DNA of 64,000 nucleotides from Stictocephala bisonia (GCA_035578905.1 JAQJVL010002142.1:1-64000), one strand, 5' to 3'. Shown: positions 9,182 to 20,511, numbered from the stretch's first letter. Numbers and translations are program-made. The notes: generated from the letters alone by a model not told the origin.

Positions 9182-10005
9182 CGAGGGTCGTCCAGAAAGT
9201 AAAGAACGATTGTGCATCATGATTGTGCGGCGCCGATCCCTCACCACTGCGACTGCGTACATGCTAGTTACCTCTGGCTGTTCGGTCAGTGTGAGCCGAG
9301 TTTTTTTCCTGTGCGGTCACACGTCTTTGCTCTGTAAACTTTTAAAATGGCGACGCCCATTGAAAATCCCGCCAAATGCGAAGTGCGCAGTGACATTCGG
9401 TTTTTGAATGCTCAAAATATTCGGCCTATCGAAATTTATAGGCAAATAAACACTATTTATGGTGAGAATGTTCCTCACTTCAGTGAGGAAATGGTACATT
9501 ATGTTTTTCCAAGGAAGAACCAATGTGCACGATGAAGAACGGATTGGGAGGCCATCACTTATGACTGAGGAATTGAAGAAAAAAGTTGACGACAAAATTC
9601 AGGAAAATCGGCGATTCACTTAACCACTTTAAAAGACGCTATTCCAGACGTTTCTCGATCCCTCTTACATGATATTGTGACTGAGCATCTTGGGTATAAA
9701 AAATGTGCGCTCTGTGGGTTCCAAAGTTTCTTACAGAAGTCCACAAGACTAAACGAATGGGAGCAGCCCTTGAACTTCTTACCCGATATGATAGTGATGG
9801 TGAACAATTTCTTGATCGTATTGTGACCGGAGATGAAACTCCGGAAAAAAAGCGACAATCCATGGGGTGGCATCTTTCAAACTTGCCCTCAAAACCTGTA
9901 AGTAAGTAGGCTAGGTTACTGTGAGTATGTAAATAAAGTTCTGTTGTTATCTTTCGTTTTTAATTTTTTATACCAAAACGTTCTTTACTTTCTGGACAAC
10001 CCTTG
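9182..10005 (+). mobile_element. Internally deleted mariner-like element
   Basis: The ends are inverted repeats of about 27 bp, CGAGGGTCGTCCAGAAAGTA on the left and its near-complement at 9979-10005, flanked by the TA target (9180-9181 and 10006-10007). The element is 824 bp, against about 1.3 kb for a full mariner. It lies in an intron of the RRM gene in the opposite orientation. Confidence 0.9.
9347..9909 (+). pseudogene. Mariner transposase, frameshifted and internally deleted
   Basis: The N-terminal helix-turn-helix half is recognisable: RSDIRFLNAQNIRPIEIYRQ, then YGENVPHFSEEMV. After a frame change come RTNVHDEERIGRPS and the second DNA-binding segment (TTLKDAIPDVSRSLLHDIVT). Next is FLDRIVTGDET, with the first catalytic Asp. 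The sequence then jumps to PEKKRQSMGWH, so the catalytic domain between the first Asp and that motif is shortened and later catalytic residues are lost. At least one frameshift (near 9530) and one deletion inactivate it. Confidence 0.85.
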
Positions 10006-10007
10006 TA

Positions 10008-10667
10008 TTTGTTTACGTGAGCTAATGCTGTCATGAATGACTGGGCGTTAATTAGGAATAGTTGCACTCCACGGAACGTTAGTGCCCCATCACTTACTTT
10101 ATAATTATTAAATAGATACCTATATTAGTTCAAATACATAGAGGAGGCAAAAATTTGCTAAACATTGATGCTAAAAAATTAACGCTGGAAGAACATGAAC
10201 AGCTCTAACAATCCTGAAGAAGTTTACACACAACTATAATATAAAGTAATATTTCCAGTGCACATCCAATTACAACTAGGCAACACAAACTCTCAGTACA
10301 TCTGCACAATCATAACGCTTAAACAAATACATTTATCTAACTTCAGTTAAATCGGTTTAAAGTGAGGAATTCTGACAGGAAATGCAGAGTCTATAAAAAG
10401 GCTCAATAATACAATTCAATACTCAAGTATTAGTAAATTGTTTTATGTATATATATATAGAAAAAACAGGATAACACAATAAAATAATATTTTGCCTCAG
10501 GGAAACAAGTCCCTTTTAATTTTTTTAAACACTGCTCTTGAAAACACATCTAAAATAAGTAAACTGGATTGAAATTATGTCTATTCATTCATCTTACTGA
10601 ATATAAATTTATCTCTATCAACTATTCACAAGATTAATTTTTAACAATTGGAAGCATGCACACTTAC
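10008..10667. other. Intron sequence without recognisable features
   Basis: AT-rich intronic DNA of the RRM gene between the mariner and the exon at 10668. A short TA run (10447-10460) is the only simple repeat noticed. Confidence 0.5.
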
Positions 10668-10845
10668 TCAGGAGAATAAGGTGGGCGGGTAAATGTTTCC
10701 ATATCAACATGGGCAGGAGGACCATCGGCCTTGGTGCACAAGTTGTAGATATCGCTCTGCTTTATGTGTGGATGCAAGTGAGCCAGGATTACACGATGAT
10801 ACACTTTCGATTCAGTTGGTGCCACGAACTCAGAATCAGGAACAT
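10668..10845 (-). CDS. RRM gene, fourth coding exon
   Basis: This 178-nt exon has consensus borders: acceptor GGGTACAG and donor GA|GTAAGT on the minus strand. It continues the frame from 11199 and reads DVPDSEFVAPTESKVYHRVI, then LAHLHPHIKQSDIYNLC and VDMETFTRPPYSP. I do not recognise this segment as a named domain. The phase on both sides agrees with the neighbouring exon on the left side of the transcript (G|AT). The coding region is well balanced in composition compared with the AT-rich introns, which supports a real exon. Confidence 0.75.
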
Positions 10846-11198
10846 CTGTACCCAAAACAGAGTCAATTAAACTAGAATGAAGATTGCTAGACAAAATATC
10901 TTAATTATGTCCAGAAATTTGCTACGTTTCACTCTTTGTGGGTCGGAGCAAAAATTAGTTGCTAGCAAACTGTTATAGTTTGTCATGTTTTTCATTTATA
11001 TAAAACTGATAGCCCTACATTTTAAAGTAAAAATTTATCTCTTTTTATATAAAATTGATAGTTTCAGCCATTGAAATAGATTTTGATAACAACATTGAAA
11101 AAATAAATTGATATTCATTTATTATTATATTTCTAGACTAGATTAGTATAACAGAGTGCTAAACACAATATTCTAAAGACTCATCAAATTTTACTCAC

Positions 11199-11329
11199 CA
11201 AATTTTAAAATGGGCATAGGTCTCAATGTAGTAGATTGTACATTTTGACTGGTTCGGTTCCTGCTGCCACCTTCATTATGCCTAAAGTTAGATTGTCCAC
11301 CAACATTTTGATCTCCAAATCTGTCTCTT
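11199..11329 (-). CDS. RRM gene, third coding exon (tandem acceptor)
   Basis: This 131-nt exon reads DRFGDQNVGGQSNFRHNEGG, then SRNRTSQNVQSTTLRP: a Gly/Asn/Ser/Arg-rich linker typical of RNA-binding proteins. The donor is TTTG|GTGAGT. The acceptor contains TAAGAAG, so splicing at either AG (exon starting at 11329 or 11326) keeps the frame and differs by one Arg. The phases agree with the exons on both sides. Confidence 0.75.
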
Positions 11330-11998
11330 CTTAGTAAACAATAAATTGGTTTCAGTCAATTCAAACTTATACTTTATATTTTCTTACATTAGAAATGTAA
11401 AAACAAAATATCATTAACAGTTACGGAAGTATATCTCATCTAAGGCCTACGTCCTCAGCAATTTTCTCACGTAAGATTCAACACCCTTTAAGTTTTAACA
11501 GAGTTCTGAAATACTGATCCACAGTCAATGTAAATTGTAGATTGGTTACCAGACAATTTGGTGGCTAGTGCGAGGTTTTTGATCGGGCGAGTTATTAATC
11601 AAAAGGTTGATACCAGACTGCACGGTGCCTTGTTCCACCAGTACAATACACTTGCAACGTATAAAGACATCAAGAGGCCAGGGAAATAGCATCCAGAGGG
11701 GAATAAAAGGCAATATGTGATAGTGTATTGCCAGGACAAAAATTTGTATCTGTTGAAAGCAACAAAAAGAGCAAAATTATCCAACACTTTTGTATTCCAA
11801 GTAACAAAAATGCCAAGGTGATTTGTATTAGAAAGAATTGAATGGGGGTGGAGAAGGCCGAAAAGAATTATTGATTGTTGTCCGTTGAATTTTCAATCAG
11901 CTGACGTACTCAAATTATAAATTAAAATAAATAAGCATTATTTTACTTTTATTGCTATTTATAGATTGCATAGAATAAGCAAAAGTATGTTTTTAACA

Positions 11999-12508
11999 GG
12001 TTGACTGCCATGAGACCCGAAAATGGGTCTCACGAAGATGTCACCCCACGCCATGAGTCCCAGATGTGGGTCTCAGGCAGACTGTCACAAAATATTATGT
12101 GGCCCTGTTTTGGGTCTCAATATCAATGCTTTTAAATGGTGGAATATGTAGTCGTGGCACCACAAGACATCTCGCTATGCGTAGTTTGAATGTATCATAC
12201 CAGGTTTCAGACTTATGATTTTTCAAAGTTGTAAATTTGTAGATGATTAAATAGGTTGACTGCCATGAGACCCGAAAATGGGTCTCACGAAGATGTCACC
12301 CCACGCCATGAGTCCCAGATGTGGGTCTCAGGCAGACTGTCACAAAATATTATGTGGCCCTGTTTTGGGTCTCAATATCAATGCTTTTAAATGGTGGAAT
12401 ATGTAGTCGTGGCACCACAAGACATCTCGCTATGCGTAGTTTGAATGTATCATACCAGGTTTCAGACTTATGATTTTTCAAAGTTGTAAATTTGTAGATG
12501 ATTAAATA
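11999..12508 (+). repeat. 255-bp tandem duplication of the MITE's left end
   Basis: Bases 11999-12253 and 12254-12508 appear identical. The duplicated unit includes the terminal repeat and two subterminal palindromes, but the second copy lacks the outer TTAA-CA. It doubles the number of putative transposase-binding sites on the left. Confidence 0.85.
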
Positions 12509-12775
12509 TTTGCTTTAATTTTAATTTCTATAGTTTTTATAGTTACAAACTGTTCTAATTTACAACCTATTTATACGTGAATGTATTAGGCCTATATTTG
12601 TTGACATGTAACTTCTTGCAGTTTTTATTCAGTTTTCAAACACTGAAAAACAGCTGTTGAAAAAATATTTTGCTTTATGATGATTTCTAAGCTATAACCA
12701 ACACTGAACTAACCTTACTGGATAGTGGATACTGTTTTATGTGAATTCTAAACATAAAGTATTATTTTATTGTGC

Positions 12776-12835
12776 AATGGATGAAATGGAGTGGAGTGAA
12801 CTTGACAGTGACAGTAAATTTGTATTTTATGTCTA
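12776..12835 (+). pseudogene. Remnant of piggyBac transposase N-terminus
   Basis: A short frame MDEMEWSELDSDSKFVFYV followed by a stop starts at 12776. Acidic starts rich in D/E/S are usual for piggyBac transposases, as in the full element at 24913 and the broken one at 37829. This suggests the MITE arose by deletion of a complete element. Assignment rests on position and composition only. Confidence 0.35.
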
Positions 12836-13246
12836 GTTCAAGTCAAAATAAATGAATAATTGAAAGCGGTTGTTTTGCATTGATCCTTCAGTATTCCTAA
12901 TTTATAATTTTATTTTATCAATTCCAAAGCATTATTTACACTGGTATGTGTATCTTTATACATAATTTCTTTTCAAAGCCTAAACCTTGAGACCCAAAAA
13001 TGGGTCTCAATGAGACCCAAAAATGGGACTCATGGCGCGTGGGTACAGGTACAATTTTATTAGTTACTCCACCAGGCCATGAGTCCCACTTTTGGGTATT
13101 TGTTAAATATTGAGTTTTTTACACACATTTAGGCTAGAATTTAGCTAAGAAGCAAGAAAAACATAATATATAACAGGTATATGGGAAAAAGGTTCGTGGC
13201 CTGGAGCTACGGTTACTAAAAAATACTCTGGCAGTCAACCTGTTAA

Positions 13247-14253
13247 CTGAATTAGAAAATTGTCTTGAAGATAGAAACATTTTTAATATTAAAAAGAACT
13301 TGTTTTTAATAGGGGATATGAATATTAATATTTTGGATTCCAATATAATTACAGACGAATACAATACATTGTTATCAAGGAATGGTTTAGAATGTCTTTC
13401 TAAAGAGCCAACAAGAATTACAGAGAACACGTTATCTTGTATTGATCATGTCTTTGCAAGAATTGTAAACAGAGATAAGATAGATGTGGAGGTTTTGACT
13501 GTTGAGGCCGACCATGTGCTGACAGTTGTCACAGTGTGTATGCGTGACCTTGAGCAAAGAAGACTTCAACCGGATCATTCTGAACCTTCTGCTTATCACA
13601 TAGACTACATCAAACTGGGCTCTCTTCTTGATAAAACGCACTGGTTGGATGTTTATGCTCAGCAGGATCCTTCAATTGCTTTTGACATATTTTTTGACAC
13701 TTTTCAAAATATAATAAATCAAAGTAAAGTAAATATATTGGAAAATAAAAATAAACTAAAAAAAATCAAGCCTTGGATGAATAATTTTATTTGCATGAAA
13801 ATAAAAATTAAGAATAAAATTTATCAAAAGTTAAAAATACATCCTTTTAATGAAAAGTTAAAAGCATACTTTAAAAAATATAGAAATAAACTGCAAACAC
13901 AAATACGAGAACTAAAAGAATCTTATTATAAAAGGTGTTTTGAAAATTGTAATGGTGATTCTAGAGCTACATGGAGGATAGTAAATGAAGTAACTGGTCA
14001 AAAGGCAAAGAATCGATCTGAAATAAGTTTAAATATTAATGGAGACTTGATTAATGATCCAATTGCTGTAGCTAATGAATTTAATGATTTTTTTCTTACT
14101 GTAGTTGATAGATTAAATATAAAAAGAGTACAGCCAGATAATTTTTATTCATTAAATTTTAAGAAATCTTTTATAAGTAAACAATATCCAGAATCCATGT
14201 TTGTAGATCATGTATGTAAAGAAGATTTGATAAAAGTTATAAATTCACTTTAA
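13247..14253 (+). pseudogene. Non-LTR ORF2 part 1: endonuclease C-terminus and linker
   Basis: The frame from 13243 reads LTELENCLEDRNIFNIKKN, then FLIGDMNINIL, the conserved GDxN segment of APE endonucleases. NTLSCIDHVF follows with the terminal IDH motif that carries the catalytic His. About 200 residues of the linker before the RT domain follow (ATWRIVNEVTGQKAKN, VANEFNDFFLTV). The frame ends with a stop at 14253, where an intact protein would continue into the RT fingers. Confidence 0.8.
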
Positions 14254-15073
14254 AATAAAATATCACCAGGTATTGACAATATTAGCTCATCACTAATTAA
14301 AAAAGTCTACCCTAAAATTATTGACATATTGTTACTTTTAGTAAATAAGAGCTTTGAAAAGGGTATTTTTCCAGAAAAACTTAAAGTAGCAGTAGTAATT
14401 CCAGTACACAAAAATGGTTCAAGGCAGGATTGCAACAATTTCCGGCCAATTTCTCTGCTTTCTTCATTCTCCAAGATCTATGAGAAATTGATGAAAAAAA
14501 AAAAAACTAGTCAAGTATCTTGAAAAAATCAGGTTTTTTCGTTCTTCACAGTTTGGTTTTAGAGAGGGGTTAAACACTGAACTTGCCCTTCACAATTTTA
14601 TAAGTAATGTTTATAATGAGATAAATATGAACAAAAAAGTAAGTGCAAGTTTCTTGGATATAAAAAAAGCTTTTGATTGTGTTGATCATGGTATACTTTT
14701 GAAAAAACTATATAAATGTGGTATAAGAGGGGTGGTTTTTGATTGGTTTAAAAGTTATTTAGAAAATAGAAAGCAGTGTGTCAAAATTAAAAATTCATTT
14801 AGTTGTTTGGGTATAGTAAAATATGGCATACCACAGGGGTCAGTTTTAGTTGCATTATTATTTTTAATCTACATAAATGATCTGTGTAATGCAAAATTTT
14901 ATGGTGAACTAACATCCTTTGCGGATGACACTGCTTTATGCTATGTGAAAGATAATTGGAATGACATTGAGGAAGCTATGAATTTCGACTTTCAAGCACT
15001 ACTACAGTGGTGGTTCTCTGACAACCATATGTTGTTAAGTCCGGAAAAACAAAATTTATCAATTTCAGTTTAA
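14254..15073 (+). pseudogene. Non-LTR ORF2 part 2: reverse transcriptase core
   Basis: The RT motifs are present but spread over three frames. They are SFEKGIFPEKLKVAVVIPVH and NFRPISLLSSFSKIYEKL (14329-14523), then ASFLDIKKAFDCVDH (motif A), YGIPQGSVLVALLFLIYIND (motif B/C region) and the catalytic FADD at about 14920. The breaks are at the stop in 14253, in the A-run at 14500-14511, and after 15073. It is an inactive copy of a Jockey/CR1-like family. Confidence 0.8.
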
Positions 15074-15783
15074 GACAAAGAGTCTTCTTTACAAATGAAA
15101 TTATATACAATTGTACAAAATGCTTATGTAGTAAGACATGCTGTACGGAGTGTGCTGTTATTGGGCAGGCAGACAATATTAAATATTTGGGAATTTTTCT
15201 TGATGAAGAGCTTAATTGGAAAATGCATGTTCAAGATTTAAAAAATAAACTGAATAAAACGTTAAGATATTTTTATTTCTTAAAAAATATCTGTAGTGAA
15301 CAAACATTGAGAGTAATATATTTTTCCCTTGTACATAGTAGAATAGATTACGGGCTCTTTTGTTGGGGTGGGACTTATGAATCAAATATTAGGCACATAT
15401 TTATACAAGAAAAAAGTTTATTCGAATAATTTGTAAGAAAGCAACAATGAAGCATCATATCATTTATTTTTAAAACAACAGATTTTACCATTAAAATATA
15501 TGTTTGTTCATAAAGTTTTAAAAATGTACTATGTAATGAAGAGAAATTTGCCTGAAATTGTCGAAATACATAAAGTTAAGCTAAAAAAAAGGATGTATTT
15601 ATGGTTCCCAAACCAAATCTCACTTTCTATACAAAAAGTTATTTATTTCTGGGACCAAAAATGTTTAACTCAATACCAATTGTTCTGCAAAATTTGAAAA
15701 ATATAAAATTATTTTCCAAAAAAGTAAAAAATTGGTTATTAAAGCAAGAAAGTATAGATTACCTTGTAAATATTCAAGTTTAA
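15074..15783 (+). pseudogene. Non-LTR ORF2 part 3: thumb and C-terminal region
   Basis: Frames at 15187-15429 and 15500-15783 carry the segments following the RT core: NIKYLGIFLDEELNWKMHV, then VIYFSLVHSRIDYGLFCWGG, LKMYYVMKRNLPEI and FLGPKMFNSIPIVLQN, ending in WLLKQE. The order matches the C-terminal part of this superfamily (compare 59780-59418). Several frame changes separate the pieces. Confidence 0.75.
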
Positions 15784-16309
15784 AGCAATACACTTTCAAA
15801 CATATTTTTATTATTCATTTATAATCGTATAAATTTTAATACCCTATAAATACTTATTCACTGTATCATATATTTATTTCAGATAACATAGTAAAGTATA
15901 CATATTTGGCAGACTTGGGAAAGTTAACAATTATTTTTAACTGAATAAATTCTTGGACAAACAACAATGGGACACGTTGGGTGTGTCTACTAATTATGGG
16001 CAGGGCAGGAAGATGGCGGAAAGGGATGGGATGTGACTCATGACTTTGTTTGTCGGCAAATACTTGGGATTGAGGAAAACGCCCGGTCTTTGACCAAAGT
16101 TTTGGACGCTTTCTCCGCCATTGTCTACATTCCACGGGACAAACCGTACTTCGTTTGTAAAACTAACTGAGTTAGTTTAATCGTTAGTGAATTTGTTAAC
16201 TAGTTAAAATTAAAAGTTAAACATCCCCAAAACTAACGAATAAGTTGAAAAGTTAACAGAAAAACTAACGATTGAACTTAATCGTTAATTATTTTTAATC
16301 ATTAGTCCC
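15784..16309. other. Unassigned AT-rich stretch with GTTAGT-rich segment
   Basis: No gene was identified. Bases 16150-16305 are dense in variants of AACTAACG/CGTTAGT on both strands and can pair locally. The preceding 16010-16140 is GC-richer but has no convincing coding potential. Confidence 0.4.
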
Positions 16310-16725
16310 AAGCCTGATATTTGGTTAGTCATAAATTGTTTCGTTTTTACTTTGTTTCCTATTATTGTATTATATAGCTATACTGTTAGGGTTAGGATAA
16401 CATTAAATTTAGAGTTAAGGTTTAAGCTATTTATGTTTTTATATTAGTGTTTATATTTTGAAGAATTGGGAATTTTTATTTTAAATTAATATTATTTGCT
16501 CATGCGCATATTAAGATTTATTTGAAAAGAAGGAACCTCTAAACCAGGCATTGCCTTAGGAGGTCCTAGTATTTTCTTGAAATATGTAATTTATGAAAGG
16601 TTTTGTTCTAGTAGTATAAGTTTTATTTTGTTAACAGAGAATTAAGAAGAAACCTTTTTATGTTTGAATGTAATTATATGTATATATTTTGAGAAAATAA
16701 ATATATTCTTATTCTTATTCTAAAA
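16310..16725 (+). mobile_element. 3' end of a non-LTR retroelement with TTCTTA-type tail
   Basis: An ORF-less AT-rich segment holds the phrase CTCTAAACCAGGCATTGCC with a local inverted repeat (AGGAGGTCCT) and ends AATAAATATATTCTTATTCTTATTCT, split here to show AATAAA plus a TTCTTA tail. The structure fits a 5'-truncated non-LTR insertion. Its left limit is uncertain. Confidence 0.45.
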
Positions 16726-16958
16726 TTACAATTCAACTCAGTTTGTCCTGGGTTGTGATACATGAAACTTTGGAAAAGTAATAGAAGAACTCAGAGCACA
16801 TTAAAATTTATAGATAAATAAGCCAAAAATATGTCAAATCAAATTACATAAAAACTTCAAAAAAGTAAAAAGGACGCCGACATTAAAAGTTATAGATCAA
16901 AAATGATTTGAAATCAGAACGGGATGGCCAAGTACCTTCGGTACTCCAATGAAACAAA

Positions 16959-16960
16959 CC

Positions 16961-17046
<86 letters not shown>
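16959..17046 (+). repeat. (GA)n microsatellite
   Basis: About 44 GA units with a single GATA interruption near 16972. It runs directly into the tandem duplication that follows. Confidence 0.95.
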
Positions 17047-17049
<3 letters not shown>

Positions 17050-17238
17050 GTTCTTTGAGGGCTCCTACAGGGTTTTAAATACGCGATCCACTCTGTGGCT
17101 TATGACCGATTTTATATACAACCTTATAAAATATTTCAGAGAGAAGGGTTCTTTGAGGGCTCCTACAGGGTTTTAAATACGGCGATCCACTCTGTGGCTT
17201 ATGACCGATTTTATATACATACTTATAAAATATATCAA
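17043..17238 (+). repeat. 98-bp tandem duplication after the GA repeat
   Basis: GAGAAGGGTTCTTTGAGGGC begins at 17043 and again at 17141. The two copies differ by one inserted G (ACGCGATCC versus ACGGCGATCC) and a few bases at the end. Slippage from the neighbouring GA tract is a likely cause. Confidence 0.85.
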
Positions 17239-17287
17239 TCATTTTATAATGATATTCTTTTTAAAAAATGTTATTAATATGTAAATC

Positions 17288-17445
17288 AAGACAGTCAGAA
17301 GCCACATAAATATGTGTTGGCTGTATTTAATGATTTAAAGAAAGCATTCAACATAGTAAATTATGAATAATGCTATAAAAACTAGTTGACTTAGGAATAA
17401 GAGGCAAATTATTGTTTGACAGTTATTTTCTAGCATTGGATTGTT
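17288..17445 (+). pseudogene. RT fragment (motif A region) of a non-LTR element
   Basis: VLAVFNDLKKAFNIVNYE corresponds to the FLDLKKAFDxVNH motif A of non-LTR reverse transcriptases. KLVDLGIRGKLLFDSYF follows, after a frame change, in the normal order (KLxxLGIRGxxLxWxxSYL). The Asp of motif A is replaced by Asn in AFN. It is an isolated relic inside the RRM gene intron. Confidence 0.6.
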
Positions 17446-17695
17446 CATGATTGGTAAACCATTGTTGGAGATTTCCCACATTTCAAGTGTTTAAGGAAAC
17501 AAACGCAAAGTATCAACAGGGCTAAAAGTCTTGTCCACCTTGCGTGTTATTTACTATCTTAACCTACGTTTACAAATAGTATTTTATTTCTCAACCCACC
17601 GAATTTCCTTCCTACAAACTATTTATATTACGCTAAAAATTTGCTGCTTATCAAATGACTAAGATCAATGTGGATTTTAATACATTTTAACTTAC

Positions 17696-17877
17696 CTTTG
17701 ATTGTCTGATTTATCTCCATTTTTTTTCCGAGCTGCCTTTACATTGAACTGTGAATGGCCCTCCATATCTGTATAGCACTGCACTGCTTCTTCTAGTGTC
17801 GAGTAACGAATGAACACCAAATTGTTTACTCGATTCCACGTTACAACTGGACCAAACTCCTCAAAAATGCTGAGTAT
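17696..17877 (-). CDS. RRM gene, second coding exon (core of the RNA-recognition motif)
   Basis: This exon encodes the body of an RNA-recognition motif: ILSIFEEFGPVVTWNRVNN, then the RNP1-like strand LVFIRYSTLEEAVQCY, then GHSQFNVKAARKK at the end of the fold. The acceptor is TTTTTTAG and the donor is CAAAG|GTAAGT. It starts in phase 0 after the exon at 20805 and ends with two bases of the next codon, which the third exon completes. The protein probably binds RNA through this single domain. I cannot name the gene. Confidence 0.85.
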
Positions 17878-18449
17878 CTAAAAAAGGGTTAATGCAATTA
17901 CATTAGAGCAGAAATCATTAGATCACACCAACTGCTAATTGTGTTTGTACTTCTTTATAGATATCAGTAAGGCATAAATAGAAAAGTAAAACATACGTTT
18001 TATCAATTAAATGTTATATACAACAACAAAAGTTGCTGTAGTGTATATAGACAAATTTGGCTCAGTGGGAAAATTATTTTTATGTACAGCTAATTTATAT
18101 AAATACTTCACAATATTCCCTACACAAATAATTTACTAACATGCATTACAGAACTGAGCAAAGAAATGTAAATTATGGTACATAAAGCAGGTTGGTGATT
18201 AGTTTTAATTAGTGTTATTAGTTCATCATGCAAGTTAGTTCATGCTTATGTAAAGAAAGACTGGAACAGTCAATTTTAACACTTTAAATACAATGAATAC
18301 AAAACAACGAAGACCATAAATTATATATTTTGCACAGTTAACATTTTAATGTTGAAATGTTCAACACAACATTTAATGGGTGATTTTTTAGTTAATTTAT
18401 ATGTTGTTTAATCAATATATCTTAGCGTATTTATGGTTTGTAGAGTTGC
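17878..18449. other. Intron sequence without recognisable features
   Basis: AT-rich intronic DNA of the RRM gene. No ORF, repeat end or RNA gene was seen. Confidence 0.5.
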
Positions 18450-18576
18450 AGCATAGTGACCAATTTAATAACAAAAACATCTAAATTGAAAAAAAAAAAA
18501 AAAAACATTAAATATGATGTTGCTCAAGTGTCTGTTTTAGGTTCTTTACTTTTTATTTGTTGTATTCAAGGGATTG
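18450..18576 (+). pseudogene. RT fragment (PQGSVLGPLLF region) of a non-LTR element
   Basis: KYDVAQVSVLGSLLFICCIQ matches the conserved GVPQGSVLGPLLFxxYIND segment of non-LTR RTs, with substitutions. An A-run (18488-18506) precedes it. It is a short relic in the RRM gene intron and may belong to the same insertion as 17288-17445, but the host exon between them argues for separate events. Confidence 0.5.
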
Positions 18577-19848
18577 CCACAAGCTGCAGTTGGTATGTGG
18601 TCGGTGCGACGCATGGCGCAGCACGGACGATCGGACCATTGTAGTGAGGGCGCAAGACTGGGGTGTTTAGCCCCTGGCAGGTCAGGTGGCTTTTGTTTCT
18701 GGTGTGATGAGGCTCCTTTATTCGGAGAATTTTTTTGCAACTTTCCTGGCTTGTGCCTGTCTTCTAGGCGCTGAATGTTTTCGAAGGTAATTTAGTTTTT
18801 AAAATCATTCTGTTTATTTAGTACCTAAATTTTCGTTGTCATTGGTTCTAATATATTTATACATTTATAAGCTTTCATGTACTTTAGCCAATTGTTTGTT
18901 GTTTCTTTTTCTAATTCAATCGAGTTCAGAAAATTAATCTTGTGGTCTTTGTTATTTTTTAAGTGTTTAGCTACTAGTCATTCTGGGTCACACAGACCAT
19001 ACACCCACTGCGATGCGGCTTCCCGAATAACGTACATTGTGAGTGTTAATAGTGTTTAGTGTAAAACATGTAAATACTGAAAGACTTCCTGAAGATAGGT
19101 GCACGATGCACCAATATACATATAGGAGAAGGAAGAAAACATTTCAGGATCCTGAGGCACCTAAGGTAATCAATATTTTATTAACTAGGTCCTGAGAACT
19201 ACTACCTGAGAATTGTAAGGGGATCTATAGAAATGTATAAAAGGAGAAATAATTTAAATATGGATTATAGTATTGTGTTTCGAAGAAATGGGAACCCATT
19301 TTATGTAAATTGAAATAAAACGGAAGTGCTAACCATCTTGATTTTTTTCTGGCTAATGACAGTAGGTCAGTGGGTTCGTGACTCTGCCCCTTTCCAACCA
19401 GTTCCCACTCCACCACCTGTTATGTTAGCTGGAAAGTTATTCGCCGATCTCAGTCTCAGCAATACCAATAATGATGTCACGTCACAGTATGGACAAAACG
19501 TCTGGTTATCTTGTAAATAGTATAGATAACACCTTGAAACGGTTGTTACAGAAAAATATACATTCTGGTTAAGATTTTTTTATCTTGGGTTATATTAATT
19601 TAAAACTTTCTGTTATCTATGACAAAATTCAAATTCTCCTGATAGGTTAAAAGATGTAGTAAAAGCAAATGAGGTAATTGTTAATTGCTAAGAAATTTAA
19701 ACTGTTCTTAAAACACAAATCAATTGCAACCCATACAGGCAATTTTGAATCGTGCTGAAAAAATCTAACACGCAGTAGTGGGAGAAGTTAACTAGCGATA
19801 ACTAATGTAACCAATCACTGAATAATTGGTGTTAGGTAATAAGATAAG
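18577..19848. other. Intron sequence without recognisable genes
   Basis: Open frames in 18574-18774 have GC-rich composition but no recognisable motif and no splice context. The rest is AT-rich and ORF-poor. Confidence 0.4.
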
Positions 19849-20511
19849 TGTACATATTTCATATATTCTATAGTTATAAGAATTGAAGTTTGGTATTTCA
19901 CATTCTCACCGAAACCAAGAGAGAGAGAGGGTTATCTGCCCTCAGAATAACCATCACGCCACCTCAAAACTCGAGCTCTTATTGGTGGTCTAGAATTACA
20001 CTCGCCTGATGCGATGCGAGGCGTCGGTTTCACCCCAGATCGCAGTGGACAGCACGGCACTCTCGACGTGTACGCACCTCTCTCGCGTGGTCTCTTTCCC
20101 CAACTCACCAAGTAGTTTGTGTGCTTTAAATTTTAACTCCCTCTAACTTTGTTACTTTTCTCTAACTTGTGCTACTCATCCAGACCTTCAAGAACTTCGT
20201 TTGTGCGGTACGTGATCGGTCTACTGGACTTTCGAAGCGTTCGTACTTCCGCGACTACTCTTCAGTGCTCTAGGACTGTGATCAAGGAAGGAGGACTGGA
20301 CTACCACAAGTGTCTCCAACTACTCCTGTTGGATAAGTGTTCAGCCAAGCTCTGTGGTGAGTTAATTATCTCTAATTCATTATTTAATGTTCTCTAGTTG
20401 ATTCTCCCGTCTGCTCCGGAAGAGCAGTGGTCCTCCGTGCTTATTAACATTCTCTATTCGCACTCACTCTTTGAACATTTTTGGTCCTCTCAAACCCCCT
20501 ACAATTTTTGG
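19849..20511 (+). mobile_element. Probable solo or 5' LTR of a BEL/Pao-like or Gypsy-like element
   Basis: The segment starts TGTACATAT and ends CCCCCTACA, fitting TGT...ACA LTR ends. It is strikingly C/T-rich and GC-richer than its surroundings (19990-20560). Right after it, ATTTTTGGTCCTACGGGCCG resembles the leader found after BEL/Pao LTRs, and similarity fades by about 20590. No gag, pol or second LTR is present. There is a GA-run at 19920. The assignment is by pattern only. Confidence 0.4.

Larger units (their letters stand above)
11993..13246. mobile_element. piggyBac-type MITE with TTAA target duplication (element A)
   Basis: Perfect 14-bp inverted ends CAGGTTGACTGCCA lie at 11997-12010 and 13229-13242 and are flanked by TTAA at 11993-11996 and 13243-13246. 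Near both ends are 22-bp palindromes of the form TGAGNCCC-N6-GGGNCTCA: 12011-12032, 12054-12075, 12266-12287, 12309-12330, 12988-13009 and 13011-13032, plus a partial one at 13080. The inside carries no transposase beyond a 19-codon start-like remnant. Mobilisation would need a transposase from a related full element. Confidence 0.9.
11866..15783 (+). mobile_element. Non-LTR retrotransposon, degenerate, split by a piggyBac MITE
   Basis: Endonuclease and RT coding pieces run 11866-11992, then 13247-15783, interrupted by the MITE at 11997-13242. The left piece reads NFQSADVLKL, a stop, then KINKHYFTFIAIYRLHR, which is the central part of an APE-type endonuclease. The right piece continues it in frame. 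The 5' part of the element is missing. The 3' limit is approximate. It lies in the RRM gene intron, opposite to the gene. Confidence 0.8.

Noticed and set aside
16949..17176. RE-repeat protein encoded by the GA tract
   Set aside because: A translated microsatellite, not a gene.
18546..18774. GC-richer ORFs on both strands as a small gene
   Set aside because: No motif, signal peptide or splice structure; the frames overlap on opposite strands.
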